A stretch of 64,000 nt of DNA from Cryptomeria japonica (taxonomy: Eukaryota; Streptophyta; Pinopsida; Cupressales; Cupressaceae): assembly GCF_030272615.1 (NCBI RefSeq), contig NC_081405.1, forward strand, positions 605,352,177 to 605,416,176. The letters are read 5' to 3'. Made by a program: the position numbers and the translations under genes. Each line of letters opens with the position of its first letter. Position 1 is the first letter of the stretch. Positions 46,231 through 57,968 of the stretch are shown here, piece by piece. A model generated the notes under the pieces. That model searched no databases, had not been told where the DNA came from, and worked only from the letters and a program-made list of their open reading frames with translations.

Positions 46231-47060
46231 ATATTAAGGAATATCTCATGCAACCACCTGTCTTAATGTCACCAATTCCAGGAAAGCCATTGTTACTCTA
46301 TGTATCGACCACTGTAAGTATCATTAGGAGTTCTGCTTGCACGACAGGATAATAACAGAAAAGAACGAGCCATCTACTACATCAACAGAACGTTAGTGGG
46401 ATACGAGCTCAACTATTTTCCAACAGAAAAAGCATGCTTGGCGGTAGGTTTTGCTTCTCAAAAATTAAGACACTATCCACTATCTCACTCCATCAAGTTG
46501 ATAGCTAAAATAAATCTATTGAAGTATTTACTCAGCAAGGTAACATTAACAGGACGACTAGCAAAATGGATCATGATCCTAAGTGAGTTTGATATTGAGT
46601 ATGTTGACAGAAAAGCTATAAAAGGGACAAGTCACTGCAGACCAACTAGCTGAGGCACCGCTTCAAGATAATCATCCTTTGCAGATTGAATTTCTCGATG
46701 CTGATATCTTAACGGTCACAACAAAAACATCAAAATTATACTTTGATGGTTCATATACACAGCATCAGACCACAAGGTCATACAATTCCAAAAGCCTACA
46801 AATTAAGCTTTCCATGCACCAACAATATAGCAGAATATGAAGCTTCGGTTACAAGCATCAAAATGGTTATAGAATGGAACATTACACAACTTCAAGTCTT
46901 TGGAGACTCTCATCTCTTCATTAATCAAATCAATGACAATTATCAAACAAAGGATGAAAAGTTAATGCCTTATAAAACTATGGTTGATGATATCAAGAAA
47001 TAATTTGTAGAAATAACTTTTCAGCAGATTCCAAGGAATGACAACAAAGTAGCAGATGCC
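46231..47060 (+). mobile_element. RNase H region of element A
   Basis: RT-adjacent RNase H is seen as YYINRTLVGYELNYFPTEKACLAV-like sequence near 46375-46440 and KLRHYPLSHSIKLIAKINLLKYLL. A second RNase-H-like block at 46740-47003 has SFPCTNNIAEYEA and LQVFGDSHLFINQIN. Two RNase H-like domains in a row are a known habit of the Tat lineage. Fossil. Confidence 0.7.
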
Positions 47061-48455
47061 ATGGCTACACTTTCTTCTCTCCTTCAGACACAAGAAAATC
47101 AACAGCATTATGAATTCCTGGTGGAAGAGTTGTTTTACCCTGCTCATAATTGTCCTGATTCCCAAACTATATGTCACCTTGTTGGGCATGATTCCTCCCA
47201 TTATGGCCAAACTTACACATACTTGAAAGATAATATCCTCCCTCCTGACTTATCGAGAAACCAAAAGAGAAACTTTATTCGCCAATCCTCCCATTATACT
47301 CTCATCACGGATAGCCTATTTAAACGAGGTCTAGATGGTACTCTTTTAAGATGTCTCAAACAAGAAGAATCCGAGAAGGCCTTACATGAAGTCCATAATG
47401 ACATTTGTGGCACTCATTCAAGTGGTCTTACCCTTTCAAAAAAAACTCATATGCTTGAGCTATTATTGGCCAACTATCGAACGAGATTCTTTTCAAATAG
47501 CTAGAACATGCAAACAATGTAAGATCCATGGGAATTTGATTCATGTGCCAGCACAAGAACTTCATGCTTTGGCAAAATCTTGGCCTTTTTGTCAATGGGG
47601 TCTTGATTTAGTAGGAAAGATAAATCCTTCTTCATATAATGGTCACAAATTCATCTTGATCGCTACAAAATATTTCACAAAATGGGTTGAGGCAGTACCT
47701 CTCATCAATATCACAGGAAAACAAATTGCTAATTTATCTTGAATTACATCATCTGTCGCTATGGAATACCCATGACCATTATCATTGATAATGGGCGACC
47801 ATTCAAGAATCGGGATGTACAAGAACTATGTGAGAAACTCAAGATCCAACATAGATTTTCTACACCCTACTATCCACAAGGGAATGGGCAAGCAGAAGCA
47901 TCAAACAAAACTATTTTGAAAATCCTCAAAAAGACAGTGAATAATGCTGGAAGAGATTGGCATATTCAATTGAACCCTGCTCTATGGGCCTACCATACCA
48001 GTATCTTCACACCAACAGGTGCCACACCTTTCTCTCTTGTTTATGGATTAGAAGCAATACTGTCAATAGAAGTAGAGATACCTTCTCTATGAGTATCATT
48101 AAAAGGTCTTATCCCAGATGAAGAACATCAAGTATCTAGATTGCAGGAGTTAGAATTAATCCATTAATGAAGACAAAATGCCTTTGATCATTTAAAGATA
48201 TATCAACAAAGAATGTGTTGGAGTTATAATCACAGGGTCAAATTGACAAAATTTCAAGTTGGGGAACTAGTACTCAAAGAAAATCCATGCAACCAGTCAG
48301 ATCAAGAAAAGAAAGGAAAGTTTGAACCAAACTGGTTAGGTCCATTTGTAGTCACAACAATATTTGGGTCAGGAGCATATCAGCTATCAATACAAGACGG
48401 AATTAAGCTTGAGGAACCCATCAATAGCATGCATTTGAAGACGTTTTATATCTGA
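47061..48455 (+). mobile_element. Integrase region of element A
   Basis: 47370-47560 carries the HHCC zinc-binding part (EVHNDICGTHSSG and CKQC). 47590-48092 holds the catalytic core (QWGLDLVGKINPSS, IIDNGRPFKNRDVQELCEKL, YYPQGNGQAEASNK), and 48213-48455 the C-terminal domain (VGELVLKENP, GKFEPNWLGPFVV, PINSMHLKTFYI). This enzyme would insert the DNA copy. Fossil. Confidence 0.8.
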
Positions 48456-50167
48456 AAATGCAGAAAAATCCAAAAACAGTGAAAAAGCAAAAAATCCAAA
48501 AACAATGAAAATGCAGAAAACCCAAAAAAAATCAAATATGAGAAAAAGTGCAATAAAAACAGACGGTGAAAACCTAGCAAACAAGTGCTATCTGTCTGCT
48601 ATTTCTTCCATCTATTAGTTCATGCATCCATTCGCTTGCATTCTTTTCCATCAGCGTTGTTCATATCCATAATAAAGCCTTTGTACATACATAGGCATCC
48701 CGGGTGACTTCTCGCCATGGTTTGGATCATTAGGTATATCATAACAAATTTGTTTCTAGGCTTGGGGCAAAATCCTAAACCTAGCCAGGGGAAAAATTCT
48801 TGATCATTTTGAGCTTCATCAAACAGGAAGAACAACAGTTAGGCAACCCTTATCAAGCAAAAACTGAAACACATCCAACGTTGAACATGAGATCAAATTG
48901 TCAACCATCAAACTATCACAAAGTCAGTCTAAGCACATCACACACTTTTCAATGGATGATATCTTTTGGATAATGATTTTATCATGATTCTTCAACTTTT
49001 CTATCTTGATTTTCGTTATCATGATTTCTGAGTGACTCTAGGATGTCTTTGACTAGAGGAACAAGGAAGGAACATGATATTTTTCTTGTCTGTTGTCTAT
49101 AAATTAATCATTAATATGTGCAAATTTGTCTCGGGACATGATCATTGGAGTATCATCAATGACATTTCTGATTTGCGTATTGAAATGGTTAATACTGCCT
49201 GTTTTACGCAAGCAACACTTAGGGACCATCTTGGTTCAATTATACCTAGATGCTTGTGCTAACTTGCAATATCAAACTCTTGGAATGTAGTGCTCAGGTC
49301 ATCATGGTTTAATTATATCATCGATGTTTGTACTCACTTCCCACATTTTAAAAATCTCAATGATGACAAAACACAATAACCCAGTGACTGGTCCAGTCGT
49401 AGCTTTGCATTTCATTTGCATTGGCATTTGCTTTTACCTTACATTTCATTCTTGCATGGGATCCCACATGCTCATTTTATCCAAGGTTAAATCTATCGTA
49501 GGAATCATCAAGGCATCATGATGGGTGTATATGCAATCAAACTGATGACTCATCTCTCTCCAAATATTGTCGACCCAACGAAAATCTTATATTCCCCCCC
49601 TCAACAGAACCAACATCAGCATATCTAAATCATTCTGCAACTTGAAATCAACAAACTGTCAATTCTTTATCCAATCAACCTTATCAATTCTATCAATCGA
49701 TCACAACTAATCTATCCTATCATGTCTTATACAGGATGTATCTTTCCTGGAACCAGATGTTTTGATCATGTCTTATAAAGGATATATCGTTCCTGAAACC
49801 AGACACTTTGATCATCTTTTTCTTATATAGGAGGTGTCATTCCTGAAACTGGACTGAATCTCGATCTTATCAATCTAATCAATCAAGCTTTATCAATAAT
49901 CAAGAACCACATCACCGTGATCATAGAACTCGCACTTTCATCAACCACAGTTGCAGAAATCAAATCATTTCTAATCAGGATATCAATTTCGCAAAGATCC
50001 AAAAACTCCAAAGGTCAATTATCTCAATTGATCTCCTGAGGGGGCATCATCATATCACAATTTATCAATCAATGGCTGGGGCATCCTATCAAACCAATAT
50101 CATCATCAAAATGAGATTATTCTTTCAATCAACGTATCATCACACCTCGCTTCAAAGAGGGGAAAAA
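48456..50167 (+). mobile_element. 3' UTR of element A
   Basis: A 1.7 kb non-coding stretch. It holds a 'gatgtctttgactaga' motif at 49042 that also occurs twice in element B (62941 and 62971). A short tandem array of about 57 bp units lies near 49717-49870 (catgtcttata.aggat.tatc.ttcctg). The last bases form the polypurine tract before the right LTR. Confidence 0.6.
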
Positions 50168-51301
50168 TGTATACACCTAAAAATGGTATGAAGATAATTA
50201 ATTAAATAAGCAATTATTTAATTAACCCCCCTTCCTAATTTAATTTACTTCATTAGGCAATTTGATTAAATTCTCTCTTTCATCTACTTATTAATAAATC
50301 TAAGGATTTATTTAATAGGTTCATTTCAATAGTCCCCTTTGATTAATTAATTCAAATTAGTTAATCCTCCCCCCATTTCAATCAATTCTTCTAATCCTCT
50401 AATTAATTAAAACAAATCAATTTATGAGTTGTTGAGAATTAATTAATATTTTCCTATTATTTGGATTTTTAAATTCAAAATACCCACATGCCTCCTAACT
50501 TCTAACCAACTAGCCTAACCATATCTCTAACCTAACCCATTCCACCTAACCTTGGGTTTGCCTAACCCTATCCTATCTTGCACATCCTAACCTCCTTATC
50601 CTAACCTCCTATGGTGTGGATATTCTTCCCTTGAGACACATGGCACTTTGGCCACATGTGTCCTCTCTTGGACACTTGCCCTTTTATGAGCAAGGCTCCT
50701 TGACACTTGTCACCGCAGGGATGACAAGTGTCCCTTCCTCCAACCTCTTCTCCAACCTCCTCCAATTTCACCCTTGATATCTTCAAACTCAATCTTGACC
50801 GTTGATTCCTACCACCTCACCCCTGGCCTTGGAAATCCTATAAATATCCACCATTTTGGAGAACAAAGGATCCTATCTCATTATCAATTTAGGCATTGTT
50901 ACTATAGGCATATCATTTGAGGATTATTGTTTTATTACATTAGCTTAATTTGATCATTTTCTAGCATAATTGTTGAATCATGTAGCTTAATCAATCTCTT
51001 TTCTATCTTAATTGCATCATCATCATAGCTTAATCATGCATATCATTAACTTAATTAGTCTCTTGGATCAATCTAGCATAATCAGTCTCGTCTTTACATA
51101 TCATTATCATTCCAAATCCTCCATCTAGGTGTAGTCAAGTCACTAGGATTCTTATCCAGATCTGAGAGCATCTCTTAGGAGGTGATAGGTCACTTTGTTA
51201 TGGTTCATCTTTCATTTGCTTCTCATTTACTAACCATGCTTGTAATGATCTATTGAGTGTTTGTGTTGTAGCTGCAAGTATCACACTTCACAGACACAAC
51301 A
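50168..51301 (+). repeat. 3' LTR of element A
   Basis: Partner of 37963-39096, starting TGTATACACCTAAAAATGG and ending CTTCACAGACACAACA. The two align throughout, with scattered substitutions and a few small indels that cancel in length. Confidence 0.88.
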
Positions 51302-51824
51302 GTCAGCACTGCAAATCCTTTTTTGTCGGCGATGTCTTTGGAGATAGTGCGTTTTCTTCTAAACTTTGTTTTGTCAGCGCTTTCGGGAATAGTGCGTTAT
51401 ATTGTCTTGAATTTTCTATAAGCCTCCTAAACACCCAATTACAGTGGGACAAAACACCTTGTAGTCAAATATTTGCCTCCCGCATACCCAATGACAACGA
51501 ACAAAACACTTCACAATAAAAGATCTGTTAAAGAACCAACAACTTTCTTATAGTACACGATTCAATAAAAGTTTACATAAAAAATTATTGCACTCTGATT
51601 TGCTAAAAACAAGAAGATTAATCATGATTTAAAGCTTTAGCCTCCACAATAGTTCCATGCGGGGTAGGAACTAACAATGATCTGATGTTTACAAATCTAT
51701 CCTGGCATTATTTTTTTTGTGGATTTGGAATTCTCTCACCCCACGCTGCGTGGAGGATCCCCCAGCTTGCATGGTGGGTGCCACACAGCATGGACACCCC
51801 CCACGTAGTTAGACACATCTTTTT
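51302..51824. other. No gene recognised
   Basis: About 520 bp with no supportable gene. A GC-rich patch (ccacgctgcgtggaggatcccc, 51743-51764) is rich in small inverted repeats. Confidence 0.35.
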
Positions 51825-51956
51825 TGGCTCCAAAATGACAGTACGGATTGATTAACACATGTGTTAGTCGTGTGTTTTATACTATCGATTTTACAATTAA
51901 CGGCTGCTGACTAACCTGTCGCTAACATGTTGTACGAAAAGTCCATTTTGGAGCCA
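51825..51956. mobile_element. Small TIR (MITE-like) element
   Basis: TGGCTCCAAAATG at 51825-51837 and CATTTTGGAGCCA at 51944-51956 form a perfect 13 bp inverted repeat around 106 bp. The interior (tgttagtcgtgtgttttatac...gctaacatgttgtac) matches 17432-17530 in the dioxygenase promoter. No coding capacity. I could not find a convincing target duplication. Confidence 0.6.
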
Positions 51957-52975
51957 CAATAGACGCAGCCCACACAGTGGGAGAGGCCCCCATGCTACAT
52001 GGGTGTGAGCCCCCCACGTACAAACAAAGAACTTCACCACCCAAACTACACTGGAAAAGCTCATAACAATGCTGTCATAAATTGATAAATATGAATGTGT
52101 AAATACCCATATAAGAAGTGATATCAAAAAGTAGTTTTTTAAAAATCCCTAAAACAAATATATCCATTCATTACACTAACGGTTCTTCTGATGGGGCAAT
52201 CTCTTTTAAAGAGGAAAATTATAAAATATTCGAGAAAGAATACGGTAATAGACTATAATGCAAATGCATAAATATGCAGGGGCTATTGGTAAAGCTTTTA
52301 GCAAAATATAAAGGTTTGGTTTAATATTATAGCTATTGCATTTGCTCATAAAACATATCATTTAAAATTTGAGAACAATTTGTAAAACAAAAACAATAAT
52401 TATAGCAGTGTGTGCACGTCAACCAAATTCAATCAAGGCATTTCCACAAGCCAAGTCCCATTGCTAAAGAGAAACTATGAATCAATGGGAAATCAATATT
52501 CAACAAACATTGTTCAAAGGAAGAACAATCCTACCTCATATTCCCAATAAGCCAAAGTCTAAAACCAATTTTGCAATCTTTCAAACCAGCCCAATTCCTC
52601 TGCGATTCTCCCATCTCCAAACCTCTACACCAAAAATCCTCCACCCTACTCAAAAATAGTTCCAGAATTATAATCCCCCAAACCATCACAACCCACCAAT
52701 CACAACCCCAACAATTAAATATTAACTTAATCATTTTTTAACATTAATCTTAGAACTATTTAAACCATTGAATTTGCTTAATAAATTTAATTAATTAATA
52801 AGCATTATGGATTAAATTATTTAAAAGGTTGAATTTTATTTATATGAACAATTATATTATTACTATATATGTACTTGTATATAATATTCGATTTATTCAT
52901 TTTATACATTTAAATATAAATATTTTACATCTTTCATGTTATATATTTACTTTTTCCTTTTATTTAATTACAATT
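51957..52975. other. AT-rich spacer, no gene recognised
   Basis: About 1 kb. Open stretches at 52477-52734 on both strands are P/Q/S/T- or W-rich without family features. Nothing supported. Confidence 0.35.
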
Positions 52976-53285
52976 TGTTGGAGTAAATTAATATTTACTC
53001 ACACGCTTAAGTTTACTTAGGCAAGTTGTCATTTCCTAGGTGTTAGATAAGGTTATTATTATTTTATTAGTTCCTACATCTAGTATTTTGTGTGGGGTGG
53101 TTGTACCTACCCTTGCACCTCATTGGTGCTTGCATTTCGCTCTTTCCTTTAAAAGGAGAGCTCGTGTATATTTTCAATCATCTCAATCTCAATTCATCAT
53201 TATTTCTGGTGAAATATTTGTGTCCTCTCTGTGAAGGTTATTGTGCAAGTTGCAAGTCTTGGAGTGGAATTTGATAATTCTCACA
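52976..53285 (+). repeat. Short LTR (310 bp) with Met-tRNA PBS
   Basis: Starts TGTTGGAGTAAATTAATA and ends AATTCTCACA. It is followed at once by TGGTATCAGAGC at 53286-53297, a perfect initiator-Met primer site. It includes tttaaaaggagagctcgt near 53150, a possible TATA-like core. A short LTR with this PBS fits a Copia-type element. The matching 3' LTR is not in the window. Confidence 0.75.
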
Positions 53286-53985
53286 TGGTATCAGAGCTTA
53301 CTCTTGCATCTCCTTCCATATTTGAGAATCTTCATTAGTTTATTGAGATCAATTTGAGAAAAAATCTTGATTTGCAATTAAGGCATTTTGCCCTGAATTA
53401 ATTGCAAACTGATATTTCTCTCTCGTGAGATCCTCATTCTGCCTTGTCAACATTGGTTGAGTCCCATTTTGAAGTGTTGTTGGCATAGTGAATTGAATCG
53501 TACTCAAATCTAGCTAGTTCCCTCTAATTTTGTGGCCAGATATAATTATTTTCTCCAAAGCATTACATTCTAGGTTTTTGTGGTGGAGTTACAAGTCACA
53601 ATTGACTTTGTGTCAGATCTTTCACTTGCAGATTTCCTTGAGAGGCAGATTGTGCTTCAAAGGCATATTTGATCTGGTGCATACATTGTTAGCATGGTCA
53701 CTTCCTATCATCAACCTGTTGGGACCTCTAAACTTTTTCTAATTTTGAAGACCCAGGATCAAAATTTTGATGGATTGCATTCAGAATCACCTTTCAGAGC
53801 AATCTTGAGTTGCAGGTGGCTAAGTATTTTGCAGCGCAGGAGGGAGCCTTTTCGGGATCCAAAATGTTCTATTTTTTAGTTGAAAGGTATAGCCAGTCAA
53901 CTCACTTAGGTTTCACCGGCTGATGGGTTTCATCTCATTGGCAGGCCGGTCTTTAGGGTTAGTCCTTACTGGTTGGTGGTAAGAT
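53286..53985 (+). mobile_element. Internal remnant after the short LTR
   Basis: Begins with the PBS, but the following 700 bp show no gag or pol that I recognise. The element is either truncated here by the repeat array at 53990 or is a small non-coding (TRIM-like) derivative. Fossil. Confidence 0.4.
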
Positions 53986-53989
53986 CATT

Positions 53990-54635
53990 TATTGTCCCAC
54001 GAGGCAAGGTGACCATCCAAAGGGTCACGCGAGATAAGGCGAGAGCACTACACAAAGGGGAGGCTTATCTCGTGGCATATTTGAAGCAACAGAAAAGAAC
54101 AACGGAATAAGATGGGGTATTAGATACAAGGATATCCTTATCCCGCAGCATCTTCATGGTAGCCAAAAGGGGTCACGCAAGACAAGGAGTAATGAAGGGT
54201 CAAGTAAGCACTTAAGCTTGTCCCATGCCATTCTTCAATGAACAGTTTGGCCTTGTAGGATAAGATTGCAATGCAACCACATAGAAACCTTATCCCGTAG
54301 GGATAGTTGAGGTAGTAAAAGGTGGCATGGGATAAGGGAAGTAGATTGAAGCTAAGGCATAGGGAGACGACAGTGTTATCCTGCGCGGGGAAAATGATCA
54401 TAGCGAGTGCTCGCGGGATAAGGAAAGGTAAAGCCAATGGAGGCCAGAGCTTATCTTGCGAAGATAAGGGGGATGTCTCCAAAGGCCGCGGGGTAAGAGA
54501 GTGAAGGCACAAAGAGGGATTTCCTTATCCTGTGCATCCCTGTAGGCATAAGGAAATGACCACATTATAAGAAGAAACAAAGGCTGATAGAGAAAAACGT
54601 AGCAGAGGCTTATCCTGCGGGAATAAAAAGGATAT
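53990..54635. repeat. Degenerate array of alternating ttatcccgcg / cgcgggataa motifs, about 75 bp period
   Basis: Forward and reverse versions of a ttatcccgc core alternate at about 53994, 54027, 54066, 54137, 54176, 54217, 54289, 54327, 54377, 54410, 54452, 54485, 54523 and 54609, roughly every 35-75 bp. A ggtcac/gtgacc block often lies nearby. The same core pair and spacing occur at 14650-15320. It ends exactly where element B's LTR begins, so it is part of the sequence into which element B inserted. Confidence 0.6.
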
Positions 54636-55418
54636 TGTAGACACCTAAAATTGTCCAGTCTAATTAAATAAATATTTTATTTATTTAATTACTTTAGCCT
54701 AATTCTTCTATTAATTGAGTAAATCCTTATTTATTTAATTAATTCATTTATCTTCTTCTAGCCTTATTTCTCATTTAAATAAATACCTTTACTTATTTAA
54801 ATTATCCTTTTCTTAAATTAAATAAATATCTTATTTATTTAATTGATCCCACTTCTACTATTAATTAAATAAATCTTTATTTATTTAATTAATTCATTAA
54901 CCTTTCCTACCTATGACACACGTCATTCATCTCTTAATTCCTACACTACCTACCCCTCTCATTATTTTATTATTTTCTTTTCCTACCCTCTAATCATAGC
55001 CGACCTCTTTTACACCTCTCAATATTATCCCTCCATTTCTTATGGTGTCTTCTATATAAGGAGATGCTTCCTTCATTATCAACCCTGACTAACTCACTAT
55101 GCATTCAACCCCGACTATGCTTTCGAACTTGCATATGCAATCAAGCCTACTTGCAACCACATTTCCGTTCTTTGTTGAGCTCTTGTGCACATAAAATCTG
55201 AGAGCAAATATATCAAGCAAGATCAATGGAGATAGGAAAAATGGAGATCCAAACCCTATTGGACATGTGATGGTATAATCTTTGTGATTTCATTTGATTT
55301 GCATTGTCTTAGGTAATCTTCATATGTTATGGTGGATCTTTGTTGTTGTTAGGCTAGGGTTTTGTGGTTGAATTCATTTAGTCTTTCAACATTGTTGTAT
55401 CCATTCTCACCATATACA
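54636..55418 (+). repeat. 5' LTR of element B
   Basis: 783 bp starting TGTAGACACCTAAAATTGTCC and ending CTCACCATATACA, with the PBS three bases further on. The first 270 bp are built of recurring attaaataaat / ttatttatttaatt blocks. The start TGTAGACACCTAAAA resembles element A's TGTATACACCTAAAA, showing related LTR ends. Confidence 0.85.
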
Positions 55419-55438
55419 TTTTGGCACACCCGGTGGGA

Positions 55439-57968
55439 CATGGATTTTTGTTAGATCTATTGTTTTTGTAGATTTTTCTAACCCTATATTGCTGTTTTGT
55501 AAAACAATTTGGAGAATAATCTTGTGCAACTAGGGTTTTGGACACAAAATCAAGATCTTGGAGAGATTCGATCATATCTCACAAACAGTTTGGAAATTTT
55601 GCACCAAATTTTGTTTACATATGGAAGACTATAGTAAGAGCTTTCAATCCAAAATTCAGAATTTTTGGAGCACATTTGCATTTTTCATGATTTTTTTATG
55701 ATTTTTCATAAAAAATTAATTTTGAGAGAAAATTAGTGATTTTTTTAGATTTTCTTAAATTTTTGGAAAACTCTCTGATTTATACACATGATATATTCTT
55801 TTTTATTTTAAATGTGATGCAAAGTCATTCCTCAAAAATTGGATCTTTGAAAATTGGGGTTTTTCCTTATTTTGATCCGATCTCACAAACGCCTTCGAAT
55901 TTTGGCATCAAATTTTTTTTGCAGGTCAGGAAAAGTACCAAAAGGATTCGGTAAAAATTTCATATTTTTGGGATCAAATGTTCATTTTATATGAATTTTC
56001 ATAAAAAATAAATTTTGAGAGAAAATTAGCGAATTTTTCGGATGTTCTTACATTTTTGGAAATATCTCAAAATTATACACAGGATCTATTCTTTGTGATT
56101 TTAAATTTGATGCAAAATCATTCCTCAAAAATTGGATCTTTGAAAATTAGGGTTTTGCATTATTTTACTCATATCTCACAAACTGCTTGGATTTGTTGCA
56201 TAAATATTTTTATGCAGGTTTGGAAGACCATTAGAACTCTTCTGCAAAAATTTCTGATTTTTTGGATCGACTTTGCATTTTATATGAATTTTTTATGATT
56301 TTTCATAAAAAATTAATTTTTGGAGCAAATTAGCAAATTTTTTTTGGATTTTCTTACATTTCTGGAAATCTCTTAAAATTTTACAGGTGGTCTTTTTTTA
56401 TGATGAATCAGATCTTTGAATTGGTCAACAAAATGCATTGTTGAAGGCCCCTATTTCACAAAGTATTTTGGATTTAAAATTTACCTAGCTTGTGTGCTTG
56501 CAAGAAGGGGTGATTATTTCAAATAATCCAAAATACTAATAGATCTTTGTTGCAGGACCTTGGCAAGGGTTTTTGATTTTTATTGTGTGCCTTGTTTTCA
56601 TAGATTAGCAAACACTTCAATTGGTGCACTAAAATTGAACCATTGTCTTTTGTGTCTTGAGCAATAGGCTCTTTTGTTTAATCTTTAGAGGGCCTGTCTC
56701 CTCGTGTGGTCATTAGGACTACTAGTGAGGAGAGAACAATCCAAGTGGTAGCAAAAGAAAAGCCATCTTCTTCCAAACCACTATAAATAACTGTATTTAT
56801 GGTGAAAACTATGGATAACATTTGTTAATTAGTTCATACCGACACTATGTCTCCCCATAAACTCGTTTGATCAAATTTATTTGATTAGTCGTAGGGCATA
56901 ACCCCTACCGGCTGGGAGCCTTCTGTATTTACAGAGCTGAAAGTATCGCATGTATGGCCACACGAGCGGATGCCCTTACTAGCACCTTTTTGTTTTAGAA
57001 GCCAAAATCCTTCTAGTTGTTGGGGTGGGAGGTTGGACCTCTGGTAGCGACCCACACACATACGATTCTTAGTAGAGATACAAAGTTTGCACGGGGAGTT
57101 TTCATGGGGACTGATGCTTGGCTGCCTCGAGAAGTGAGTGCCGAGGGTGGAGCCAGTGGGGTCAAGCATCTAAGTATCTGCTCTGAATAGCGTAGCCTCA
57201 AGGGAAACTCCATGTGGGATCAACAACTATTGTCCTGGCCAACCATAAGAATTGTGCTTGTCTTATTTTGAAAAATCAAACATTCAAGACCAAACAACAA
57301 AACATTGTGTCTTTTGTGTCTTCAAGTGTATGCAAAACAAATTTTACATCAAACAACACACTTTTCTTTGAGTCATTTTTGAGTCTAAACACTTGCAAAC
57401 ATTGAGTCTTCATCATCATTGTGTCCTCTTGTCACGAAAAATTGTCAAAATTTCAGATTGGGTCACAACAAAACAACCTCACAAATTGGAAAAACTTTTA
57501 CAGTCCAACAAACAAGAGCAATCAGTTTCAGAATTCTTGAGCTTCCTAAGCTATCTCTTCAGGTTTTCATCTAGCATTCAACCTATCTTTGGGTCTCACA
57601 AAGTCCATCATTTCTTTACACCTTACATTACATTCACATTTGTCTAAACTTGAGTCAAAAGGTCACTTGCTTGTCCTCATCTTATTTTGTCAACACACTG
57701 CATACAACAACATTTTGCTAAGTGGTCCCTCATCAAGGTCTATCACCTTTGGGTCTCATTTGGTCTTACTTAGTGTCAAGGTCAACTTACCTCATCAAGA
57801 GAAACTATCTCTTTGGAAGCCACACCTAGTCTACTACATACATACTTGGTCTTACACTTTGGACATTGCAAGTACACCTCAGATTCATTTACATTCCATC
57901 CAACTCTTGGTCTTCCATACTCTTTCCATTTTCATCTAGTCTCACACATCTTGGTCAATACCTAGTTC
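55439..57968 (+). mobile_element. Leader of element B with three tandem units of about 300 bp
   Basis: Between 55560 and 56400 a unit of about 300 bp recurs: atctcacaaac is at 55576, 55880 and 56173. Each is followed by tttgcaggt-like sequence and a ttttcataaaaaataaatttt-gagagaaaattag block. The rest of the leader is non-coding, with T-rich and CA-rich stretches to the gag start. Tandem units in leaders are a known source of length variation in large plant LTR elements. Confidence 0.75.

Larger units (their letters stand above)
37963..51301 (+). mobile_element. Element A: full-length Ty3/gypsy (Tat-like) LTR retrotransposon
   Basis: A 13.3 kb plus-strand element with LTRs at 37963-39096 and 50168-51301, both 1134 bp by my boundaries. 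A tRNA-type PBS (tggcgcccaccatggggcc) is at 39101, and a purine tract (aaagaggggaaaa) lies directly before the right LTR. Inside, in order: a 2 kb leader, gag, protease, a long spacer, reverse transcriptase, RNase H and integrase, then a 1.7 kb 3' UTR. The order RT-RH-IN makes it Ty3/gypsy; the large size, long leader and long 3' UTR fit the Tat lineage. The LTRs differ by about 4-5% by eye. The coding region is decayed, with many interruptions, so it is a fossil. Flanking pentamers (gccaa and gtcag) agree at only three of five positions, so a target duplication is not secure. Confidence 0.9.

Noticed and set aside
52477-52734. Overlapping ORFs on both strands
   Set aside because: Low-complexity P/T/S/Q against W/G composition in mirror frames, with no domain or gene context.
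53990-54635. Regularly spaced short repeats as a possible CRISPR array
   Set aside because: Units are diverged, alternate in strand, have no constant repeat length, and the DNA is plant nuclear.
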